Source: Nothophaeocryptopus gaeumannii
Lineage: Eukaryota > Ascomycota > Dothideomycetes > Mycosphaerellales > Mycosphaerellaceae
Assembly (NCBI GenBank): GCA_031771865.1
Contig: JASISA010000036.1
Coordinates: forward strand, 806,001-870,000
Length of the DNA: 64,000 bases
Direction: 5' to 3'
A program made the translations under genes and the position numbers. Below, piece by piece: positions 56,161-64,000 of this stretch (the first letter of the stretch is position 1; every line of letters starts with the position of its first letter). The notes below the pieces were generated by a model. That model did no database searches. It was not told the DNA's origin and saw nothing but the letters and a program-made list of their open reading frames with translations.

Positions 56161-57160
56161 TCAGTACACTCTGTTGTCTTGGATCCATTGAGTGATCTGA
56201 TCAAAATCTCGACACGTGTGAGGCGTGTACATCTTTACCATTGGCTTATAGCCCGGCACAACGATTTCCGTCCACATTGGAGCAAGATCCGCATTGCACT
56301 GCATATACTGGCGTATGTAGTCGATGCAATGTTCTAGCACGATGTCAGTCCAGGCTCGATTGGGTGCAAGGGACGAGATAGTGGCCATACGCTTGTGTAG
56401 TTCGGCCTCATTTCCGGGAATCTTGGATCCGAATCTTTCGGGGTACAGCATCCAGCGTAATATGTTCTTTGTCGTTGCTGGTCAGCTTCAAGTATGTTGC
56501 GATACGTTTGAGCGTCATGTGCTCACGAGACAATGCAACCCATGGAATACCTCCAGCCCAAGGTATACTGAGTGATCAGTGAATCCGTAAGTGTTTCCCA
56601 GTGCAGGTTTTGCAACTTCGTCTGATATCGATAAATTGAAGCCAGCCACTGTAAGAGTCAGCTTCAAACCGAAAAAAAATAACAGGAGGCACCAAATAGA
56701 AACTCAGCTCCACGCACAATCAAGAAGGTCCTCCCAGGCTTTGTCAGTCTCCTTAGTTGGGGGACCACCGTATCGTGTGTCGTTCCAAACTACCTCCAGC
56801 TTTGACCAGTCTTCCGAGATCCGTACAGGATTGCCGAAGCTCTGCTCTTTGAATCCAATGGTGTTGCCAATATCGCCTGCTGTTCGTTAGTGAACGTCTT
56901 CCAGGTATAGGTACACAGATGAGGGAGGGATGACCGTAATCCGTTGCAAAGCCTCGTGCGCATTCCTTGCGGCTTAGATATGCGTGCTGTGTGACGAGCA
57001 ACATCACTAACGCAGCGATGATCAGCTTTGGAGCCATATTAAGAAACTTCATTCGCAGTGCGGTTGGATGATGAAGATGATCTTCCCCATTCTTGAGAAA
57101 CGTTTGACGTTCATCGTCACAAGGCTCGGAGACGCGCGACTGATGGTACTTGGAAGCCAT
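56161..57160 (-). CDS. UstYa-like (DUF3328) protein, copy 3, variant second motif
   Basis: About 270 aa in four minus-strand exons: 57160-56935, 56876-56718, 56648-56527 and 56466-56161. The joins give ATDYGDIGNTIGFKEQ, AWEDLLDLAGFNLS and FHGLHCLNILRWMLYPERF. The first donor (gtcatc) is weak and the last acceptor is aag, so exon ends are less certain than in copies 1 and 2. One TM helix near residues 50-68 (LIIAALVMLLVTQHAYL). Motif 1 HGLHC is complete (about 164-168). In motif 2 the sequence is VLEHCIDYIRQYMQCNAD, in which the first His is replaced by Val (about residue 212). It is more distant from copies 1 and 2 and may have a different or non-catalytic role in the cluster. Confidence 0.85.
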
Positions 57161-58039
57161 GATTTGCGATGGAAAACGAAGTGATCTCCAAATTTTCTGA
57201 GATGGGGGGAATAGGATGCCCACAGATGAGCCTTTCCTTTGTATCTGTGGTCATATGATGTAACAGAAAGTCGCCGCGGGTGCGACGTGTAACTACCCCG
57301 GACAGCCTGGGGTGCTAAGGACCTGTTCAATAGCTTTCGGAATTCTACTGTTTACAGTCTAGCGCAGACGCTACAGCTACGGCTTTTGACGACGCACTAC
57401 ACTTTGTGAAAGCGCAGTACCAAGCGACTGTATCGAATGCACTTTTAAAGCCAGTGTGCCTCGAAGAGGAAACCCGGAAGCTAAATTCGCAGTTGATTAC
57501 TACTGCTCCTCGTACTACAATTCGAAGTATATCTCCTCGACGGCACTTTTCCTACTATACCTCAGCACGGCGCAGTACGGCGCAGCTGCAGAAACACTAG
57601 GACACTGCACTTCGAAAGCTATTGAATAGGCCCTGGTGGAAACCATGCTCAAGGCGTAGCCCAGGAAGTATCGACGGCGTCCACGCTGCATGCATTTACA
57701 AGGATGTAACCCCCTCCTCCTCGACAGGACAAGAGAGCGCAGACGAAGTCACTGTCTGCATGGGAACGCAAGGTGATTAGGTCAATCGAAATGCTGGTAT
57801 CCTTGTGATCATGCGGCAAGTAACACGGGAATTTGACACCCATTCGGGAAGTACTCCGCTCAGAGGGACTGCTCAGTCTCCATACGGCTGTTCCGTATTG
57901 TGGGAGACAGTCTATAAGATAGCCAAGGTCGACTCTGAAAGATGGGAGAAACAAACCACACTCGAGGGGAATCTTCAGAACAGATCCACTTCAAACAATC
58001 CCATTCACCACAACAACCTGCTCACACCCGCTTCGAATC
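57161..58039. other. Intergenic region between UstYa copy 3 and precursor gene
   Basis: About 880 bp between two divergent genes; presumed regulatory region for both. A segment at 57360-57600 is protein-like in one plus frame (57406-57600) but unrecognised. Confidence 0.5.
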
Positions 58040-58458
58040 ATGAAGTTCAACCCCACCTTGACGACTTTGGTCGGTCTGGCAGGCGCTCTGGTCGCCGTTG
58101 CTGTACGTCAATACGTCAACATCCTCTCTTCCGAAACGACTGACAAACGATAGGCCCCTGTTGCAATCGTCGACACCGATGGTGAGTCTTGTCCAGCTTG
58201 AAGAGCGGTTCAGCGGCATTGGATGTTACCTCTTGACTGTTTGACTTGTCTGAACATGTTTGTGTCTAACACTCGGCAGAAAACATGAACGCTGTTGAGA
58301 AGCGCCAGACCGCCGGTGTCTACGGCTACTATAGTGGTTACGAGGATGAAGATGCCAAGGTGGAGAAGCGTCAGACAATTCCTGTCTACGGCTACTATAG
58401 TGGTTACAAGGAGGATGAAGATGCCAAGGTGGAGAAGCGCCAGACCGCCGATGTCTAG
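58040..58458 (+). CDS. Candidate dikaritin-type RiPP precursor peptide (repeated YGYYSGY cores)
   Basis: 89 aa in three exons: 58040-58102, 58154-58181 and 58280-58458, with introns of 51 bp (gtacgt...tag) and 98 bp (gtgagt...cag). Residues 1-21 form a signal peptide (MKFNPTLTTLVGLAGALVAVA), followed by APVAIVDTD. Two repeat units follow (DNA 58297-58362 and 58363-58431): each begins Glu-Lys-Arg-Gln-Thr, a Lys-Arg Kex2 site at 38-39 and 60-61, contains VYGYYSGY (residues 44-51 and 66-73), and ends in an acidic DEDAKV spacer. A third unit starts at Lys-Arg 83-84 and is cut by TAG after Asp-Val. Signal peptide, Kex2-bounded repeats and an aromatic core next to UstYa genes are the hallmarks of ustiloxin/asperipin precursors. 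The hexapeptide GYYSGY matches the asperipin-2a core FYYTGY in four of six positions. A secreted repeat protein of another sort is the alternative. Confidence 0.8.
58297..58458 (+). repeat. Precursor repeat units (66 and 69 bp plus partial third)
   Basis: Unit 1 58297-58362, unit 2 58363-58431, partial unit 3 58432-58458. The 21-bp core codons are identical in units 1 and 2 (58321-58341 and 58387-58407). Codons before the core differ (Ala-Gly versus Ile-Pro), and unit 2 has one extra codon. Confidence 0.92.
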
Positions 58459-58545
58459 CGTCAGACCGCCGAAGACGCTAACGTGGAGAAGAGTTAGACC
58501 GCCCCAATGTACGCCAAAGTGGCGAAAGTATAGAGACGACGATGT
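58459..58545 (+). pseudogene. Decayed continuation of the precursor repeats
   Basis: The precursor frame past its TAG still reads RQTAEDANVEK, then Ser and a stop, then TAPMYAKVAKV and a stop. These are recognisable pieces of the QTA...DAKVEKR unit without cores. They look like repeat copies lost by internal deletion and point mutation. Confidence 0.65.
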
Positions 58546-59455
58546 CTCGACGAGATGACTAGCCCGGGGTGCGAAGGAAGTGATCGATGACGAATTTATC
58601 TCTTTTGAGTCAGACTTGTGCTAGCATGACCTTTGCTGCTTTGATATTATCAATTCCATGCCATCTTGCTGTAGCAACCAAGCTTCTCACAAATCTGAAC
58701 AACGTGCCCTGTGGCCATCAATGGTAGTATCTTCACTCCTCATATCTCACAGTTTCTGCGCGGTGCATTCCGCTCCGAGTGGTTGTAATTAGGCGTGTAC
58801 ACTACATCCTGCGCCTGGAAACTCGTGGCATTTTCTGCGATATGTGCTGTGGCACGACAACTGTCCATTCGCTCCGAATACCATGTCTTGTTAAGGATTT
58901 GATGTCCCCGAGCTCTTGTACGTTCTCGTAGAGCTTTCGTATAATGGAAACGGGTCGAGAGCTCATCGGAATCCCTATCGGCTTACAGAGGGCTCACACC
59001 CACTGTCCGACATTGTATAAGATCGAAGCGCTTTATCGACGACCGTGTCTGTCGACTTCTCCAAGTTTTGCAGCGGCTCATAGCAATACCTACCAGGTGT
59101 ATTTGGATGTTCAATCTTCGCAACCCAGACTTGACAGATCGGACTCGGCGTATCCACATATCGATCCGCCAAAGGTATCTCAGCTCTTGCGATCCCATTC
59201 TGTACTGTTGACGTCCGGACACCGAGCTGATACCTGTGCTCTACGTAGCATATCTCAAGCAAGACACGGAGCATTTGGCCGAGGAGCTCAAGCGAAGGGC
59301 GGTGTGGATAGCTCTCGTCGTACGAGCAGTGTGCATGCATTCACCCGTAGTCTGTTCGATTGGTAGGACCCGCAAGACTCACCATAGTCGTCAACCTTAT
59401 CGTACCACTAACGTGGAGCGGCAGGCGCAGGCGCAGGCGCAGGCGCTTGTTGATA
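58546..59455. other. Intergenic region downstream of the precursor
   Basis: About 0.9 kb. Overlapping ORFs on both strands (58944-59366 plus, 58975-59340 minus) have no motif. A (CAGGCG)4 hexamer repeat lies at 59422-59445. Confidence 0.5.
59422..59445. repeat. (CAGGCG)4 hexamer repeat
   Basis: Four tandem copies of CAGGCG, just downstream of the 3' end of the decayed minus-strand gene. Confidence 0.9.
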
Positions 59456-60759
59456 CTATTGCGGTAGCGGCGGACGTGGCGGCGGTTGATAATAGTATCC
59501 GTAGGAACATCCATAAGGCGTAGCTGCAGGCTGAGGCGGATCATAGTGCGAATGATGCTCATGGTCAGTTGGCTTTCCTTTATTGCCACTGCTTCCACCC
59601 TTGCCTTGGTCGTTATCTTCCGGATGCCTCACCTTGTGAGCCTTCATAATTGCTTCTAGTACCAGTTTATTCGGAACAGACACAGTGCATTGTCTGTTAA
59701 CTCGCATCTCGTGTCGCTAGTAAGATATCAACTCAGCTGTTAGCTCATAGTGCTTTCCATCGACAGCATCTGATAATATAGGCTCTGTCTGTGATTGCGA
59801 TTGAGAAGAGCCTTGTTGCCTCTTGTCCAGCTTCTTATTGTCATCTTCCTTTGGACTCAGCTCGTCTAATGGAGTGTAAGGTTTATGAGACCAACACTCT
59901 ACCATCATCACCTGTGTGTTGATAGGCTTCTGAGAGCGAGCGAATTCAATAAGTCCGGGTTTACGGCCTTGCCAGTCGCTACCAGAAGGCATTGAGAAGC
60001 CCCGACCCGAGGCTTGCCGTTCTTTACAAGCAGTGTCTGTACCTCAACCTCTCGCTTGATCAAGTAATGAGCTATGCTCTTGTTCTTCGCATGGATCTCA
60101 ACACTAGCAGCAGCTTGGCTAATCAGTCGCTGTAGGTTGAGATCGCTGTGTCTTATAATGCCGAAGTCTCTATCAACATACTCTCGATTAAACCATACTT
60201 CCAACTCGAGAGCGACATGTTCCGGAGCCTCCGGAGTTGCCGGCCTCTCAACAGCTGGCTTTCTTGCCCAAATCTTCTTAGGCTGGGTCTTCTTGGGCTG
60301 AGTCTTTTTCTTCGAAGTGGGTTTCCTAGCAGGCGGTTGAGTTGTTGTCGTTGTTGTATTACTAATCCCTAAGCCGACATCACTTTACTGAGTCTCTTGG
60401 ACCTCAAACTGGACAGACTTGCGCTTCTTCTTTCGTGCAGAAGAACTAGCTACACAATTGGACCGAGACTTAGAAGATCGCTTCTTAGCAGTACTAGTAT
60501 CCGGAGCAGCAGTCAGTTCTTGTTTAAGTTGTTGTGTAGTAGTAAGAGCCGCCTCTGCGCTCTGCTATAGGTCCTTGTTCTTACTCTTCTTACCTAAAGA
60601 TAGTTAGTATACCACAGTTTTGACTTTTGCGGCTCGGCTGTTAGCTTGCGCCTCTTCCGGCAGTAAGCGAGTGGATGAGTCCGGGATATCGAGAGCTGAA
60701 AGGGATCTTCTTTCGATCTCGTACAGTTCATTCGGCACGGTATCAAGCAAGTTGTTCAT
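59456..60759 (-). pseudogene. Degenerate hypothetical gene, interrupted
   Basis: Minus-strand coding-like sequence in pieces. It begins MNNLLDTVPNELYEIERR (ATG at 60759-60757), then comes a possible intron end with a perfect tactaac branch site (about 60612-60620). A Lys/Thr/Pro-rich stretch follows, with in-frame TAG and TAA. Next is a folded-looking segment, LEVWFNREYVDRDFGIIRHSDLNLQRLISQAAASVEI, about 60210-60100, and a further segment after a frame change (GRKPGLIEFARSQKPINTQVMMVECWSHKPYTP). The end is a His/Gly/Pro-rich tail. Several stops lie where CAG or CAA codons would be one C-to-T step away. I do not recognise the family. It could be a RIP-damaged mobile-element gene or an intron-rich gene. 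Confidence 0.45.
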
Positions 60760-60845
60760 ATTGGTTTGTGGCAGAAAGGAAGTCGGCGTTGTGCTTACGT
60801 GATATTGCTGCGACCAGGGTACGAGCAGGGGAGGCACGCTCCTCC

Positions 60846-62535
60846 ATGTCAGCGAAGAAGAAGTCTTCCGCTCGGGCCTCACGAACACCAAGCCAGTACA
60901 CATACACCGGCTGCTGGACTTGTCGACGGAGGCATCTTAAGTGTACCCTAGAACGGCCTGCATGGTAAGAACCAAGGCCGCCGACTCTCTGGCGCCACCG
61001 GGTCTCGCTGACAAGTCGACAGCAACAGGTGTCAAAAGGCTAAATTGGAATGCGAAGGATATGACTTCGTCTTCGGAGGCTCGAATGAGGAATCAAGGTC
61101 ATTTCGCCGCCCGGTGGGCCAGGGCGGCCATGCTCAACGACAAACTGCAGTGGCGAAGTTGAACCAAATTCTGGACGAGATCGATGGAGCGACCATTACA
61201 ACGCAGAGAGGGCCATTCTCTGTACTGGCTTTCACCGCCGACGCTGTACCAACAAGCGTAATCGAGAAAGCTCGTCCATCAAGCCAAAACAGGGATCATG
61301 TTCACACTGGAGGGTCCACACCTCCTCCGGTACATCTCACGCAGGATGGCCTCATTACGCCACCAAGATCGGAAACGCACGAGTTGATTGTCAAGGCCGA
61401 AACTCCGCCGCAGGCCCCTCTGCCACGACAGATACAGCCCTTGGTCGTAAATCCAAGGCAGGCAGAGCTGTTCGAGCACTGGACCACGTTTCTATGCAAC
61501 AACATGTCGCCCATTTCGACGTCAAATTCCAATCCCTTTCGGTTCCTGTACCCCTCGCTCGCGCTGGGGGGCTTAATGCTAACTCCGGACGTAGGCACGG
61601 CACGACTTGCTGTGTTTCATGGCATATGTGGCACCGCTGCTTGGAGTCTGTCAAAGATTAGGCCTGACAACCAGGTCTACCATGCGCTCTCTGTGAACCA
61701 TGATCAGCTTGCTTTGCGGTATATTCAGGAGACGATCGAGCATCCCGAGGGCATCAGGGACATAGCAGTTCCTGCTGCTATTATGACATGCTTGACTGGG
61801 GACGTATTATCGAGGAGATTGAAGCTTCGGGGAAGGCACCTTCGTGGCGGCTTTCGCTGCCTGCTCAATGTTCTTGCGCGACAGAAGACCTCGGACAGCA
61901 CGACTTCCTCTCTGTGCCAGCAATACTTACTCAGCGCAGCACTTGGTAATTTTGGCAATGCCTCTGAGATCGAAACGCTACGGAGTCGAATCAATGACGA
62001 AGACCTGTACATCGAGCAGTGCCATTGTGTCACGCGTCCGATCTTGGACACCGTAGCCGCCATCAACGTCCTCGCCAACTCACCTCATCGCAGCGATCCT
62101 GCTCAGATCGAACAGGTGCGCATTCAGCTCTCGAACAGTGCCCCTCAAGTGAGAGGGAGCCTGAGATATCATTTGGCTCAAGTCTACTATTGCGCAACAA
62201 CGATCTACTTCACACGTCGGCTTCTTCATTCGGACGATACTCAAAGCACCGCAGCACTAGCTATCGACCATCTGGAACAAGCGAAGGAAACCGGAGAAGG
62301 GCAAGCGGGCCAGATCTTGATGTGGCCTCTCCTTCAGATAGGCCCTGAGTGTATGACTCCAGATCTTCGCTCACGCCTGTACAAATGGTGCAATTCACAG
62401 CTCAGCGTTGCTGTGCGAAACATGGAGACATTCATCGAAATGCTTCAGTCTACTTGGTCAGTGGCGACATCACCAAGCTTGTCCGACACAAGTACCTTCT
62501 CGAGCATCGAAGTCAAGATCGAAGCTTACAAGTGA
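60846..62535 (+). CDS. Zn(II)2Cys6 fungal transcription factor
   Basis: About 543 aa in two exons, 60846-60964 and 61023-62535. The 58-bp intron (gtaaga...cag) splits the zinc cluster. Choosing the acceptor at 61022 gives GCWTCRRRHLKC followed by TLERPACNRCQKAKLECEGYDF, all six cysteines in correct spacing (CX2CX6CX6CX2CX6C). The next AG, four bases on, would destroy the motif. The rest of the protein carries the Fungal_trans_2-like region (AELFEHWTTFLCNNMSPI, HALSVNHDQLALRYIQETI, CLTGDVLS). Such factors commonly regulate adjacent metabolite clusters. It lies 2.4 kb from the RiPP precursor on the same strand and is the obvious candidate regulator of the UstYa genes. Confidence 0.9.
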
Positions 62536-62605
62536 ACGTCCAATTGCTGACTTTATTTACTACAATTTAAACAACTGAACGCAAACTCACTATCTCAATT
62601 GCGGT

Positions 62606-63691
62606 CTACTTGCTTTCCGCGCCGCGAACAACCAACTTGTCTCGCTCGTCAACGCCCAGCCACATCAAATCTGGTCGACTGTAGTGACCACTTGCATCAG
62701 CGAAGGTCTTGGTCTTGGTCACGAGGGAAAGATCCAAGTCGGCGATAATCAGCTTCTCATCAGGATTGTCCGCCTTTGTCAAGATTCGACCATCTGGACC
62801 AATTACTGCTGAGCTTCCCTGGATAGGCGAACCCATGATTGGCGAGCCCGTGGTGCTCATCAAATCCACGCCTTTCTTCGTCAAGACTGTTGTACAGTGA
62901 AGCACGAAGGTCTGCGACTCAATAGCGTATTGCTGAGCGGCCGTGCGGCAACCTGGCAGTGTCGTCAGCTTTGATCTACTTGCCGTAAGAAGCATTCATA
63001 CCTTCGACACTCATAGAGTAAAAACCAGGGCTGCCATCGATGAACTTGTCGAGTGGCGGCCATGCTGCGACGTGGATCTGCTCTCCCTGGGAAAACGTGT
63101 AGTACTTCAAAAGAGGCTGAATGTGCTCCCAGCAAGACAGGCTTCCGACTTTGCCGACTTCCTTGACATCGACAACCTTGGCCAGGCACGAGTGACCCCC
63201 AGTGGCATCGCCGAAGATGGTTCTCTCCATGTGAGTCGGCTTCATCTTTCGACGAGTCATCTTGAGCTCGCCAGTCTCGTCGATCAGAGCTTGCGAAATG
63301 TAGACGGAGTCACCATCTCGTTCAGAATAGCCGAGGGCCACACTGATTGCGTTCTCCGCGGCAGCCGCTTGGATACGCTTCATCTCCGAGCTGTCGTTCT
63401 TGAGCGAGTTCTGGACATACTTGACCCCGAGATCGAAGTCTACGGGACGAGACCAGATCCAGGCAGGGTAGCCAGATACCCAACACTCCGGAAAAGCTAC
63501 CAGCTTCGCGCCGGCTCCTGCGGCTTCTTTGATGATGGCAATTGTCTTTGCCACGGTTCCCTCGAGGTCAAGCCATACTGGCTCGTGTTGCGTGACCTGT
63601 CATCACAATTGTCAGTCAAGAATGGACTTGTTTCGAGGACACGTTCTTGCGTACCGCCACGCGAATGGTGCTTGGACCAGTTGAACCCATT
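62606..63691 (-). CDS. Nitrilase / cyanide-hydratase-like enzyme
   Basis: About 325 aa in three minus-strand exons: 63691-63656, 63596-63002 and 62952-62606. Introns of 59 and 49 bp restore STIRVAVTQHEPVWLDLEG and YSMSVEGCRTAAQQYAIES. The catalytic triad is visible: Glu in LVAFPECWVSGYP, Lys in RRKMKPTHMER, and Cys in GSLSCWEHIQPLLKYY. The family hydrolyses nitriles to acids, or cyanide to formamide. The block following the Cys (EQIHVAAWPP) is common to fungal aliphatic nitrilases and cyanide hydratases. The protein is shorter than typical cyanide hydratases (about 360 aa), which favours nitrilase. The frame is open further upstream, but MGSTGPSTIRVAV is the usual start. Confidence 0.92.
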
Positions 63692-64000
63692 GTCGTCGGT
63701 CGTGAGATGTGGATCAAAGGAAGTTCTCTCACGTTATGAATTTCCTCTTCAGTATTTTTGACGTGCCTGAAACCTTGAGGATCTGAGGACGGAATACAAG
63801 GCAATGGTACGTAGGAAATTACGCTCTCTTTTGCACACTCATGTTGCACAGACAGGTGAACTTCAATCGTGCCCTGACTGGAGGACGCGCGCAGCATTTC
63901 CGCCAGGTGGGGCTTGCAAGCACGGCCCGAGGACTCTCCAAGGTCTAGAAAAGACACCAACTCCACTCAGAGCTCCTCTCCGTGGACCCTCTTCAGCCTT
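63692..64000. other. Upstream region of nitrilase, window edge
   Basis: About 300 bp to the window end. Only an upstream extension of the nitrilase frame is seen, no separate gene. Confidence 0.5.

Noticed and set aside
55828..56337. 169-codon plus-strand ORF with three 13-residue repeats as a second RiPP precursor
   Set aside because: No signal peptide or Lys-Arg sites, and its 3' half is antisense to UstYa copy 3. Retained only as a repeat finding.
59456..59530. Tyr-rich YGCSYGYYY tail as another RiPP core
   Set aside because: Single occurrence in a Pro/His-rich tail of a decayed gene, with no Lys-Arg boundaries and no repetition.
62976..63554. Nitrilase ORF ending MNASYGK
   Set aside because: This tail is intron read-through; splicing at gtatga (63001) joins SVEG to CRTAAQQYAIES.
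1..64000. CRISPR arrays, operons, ribosome-binding sites, rRNA
   Set aside because: The window is a eukaryotic nuclear sequence with spliced genes; no CRISPR-like spaced repeats or rRNA segments were seen.

Overview
The window is genomic DNA of a filamentous ascomycete (Pezizomycotina; the look is of a Dothideomycete, but the order is an inference). Genes carry short 47-200 bp GT-AG introns with CTAAC/CTGAC-type branch sites, sit on both strands, and encode ascomycete families such as UstYa-like (DUF3328) proteins, Zn2Cys6 regulators, DHA-type MFS pumps and DUF3431. All exon structures given here were joined by hand from reading frame, splice signals and family expectation; none is backed by transcript data.

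Left part (1-32 kb) is mostly housekeeping: a broken pogo/Fot1-type transposase at the edge; an M24 peptidase convergent with a GH85 endo-beta-N-acetylglucosaminidase; the KDEL receptor Erd2 (six exons); an EDC4/Ge-1-like mRNA-decapping scaffold; a head-to-head pair of a PxpA (LamB/YcsF) protein and a biotin-dependent urea-carboxylase-type enzyme; a DUF3431 membrane protein; an APC amino-acid/choline permease; a HeLo-like/TM protein; a decayed ORF; Mss51; and the SF3b subunit Rse1, which shares a short divergent promoter with Mss51.

Middle part (33-49.5 kb) is metabolic/accessory: a membrane-anchored GH5 glucanase, two MFS pumps (DHA2 and DHA1), a zinc nucleoside/tRNA-type deaminase whose first intron carries a (TG)15 tract, an ACBD/Atg37-like acyl-CoA-binding protein, a small F-box-like protein, an SDR, a cytochrome P450 and an NAD-binding SAF-domain oxidoreductase.

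Right part (49.5-64 kb) is gene-poor, repeat-bearing DNA holding what I consider the main discovery: three UstYa-type genes in one orientation (52.4-57.2 kb), followed by a small secreted precursor gene (58.04-58.46 kb) with repeated, Lys-Arg-bounded tyrosine-rich units containing YGYYSGY, and then a Zn2Cys6 regulator (60.8-62.5 kb). This is the architecture of a fungal dikaritin-type RiPP cluster (ustiloxin, phomopsin, asperipin-2a), with a core resembling the asperipin-2a core. The precursor shows repeat decay after its stop codon. A nitrilase follows at the right edge.
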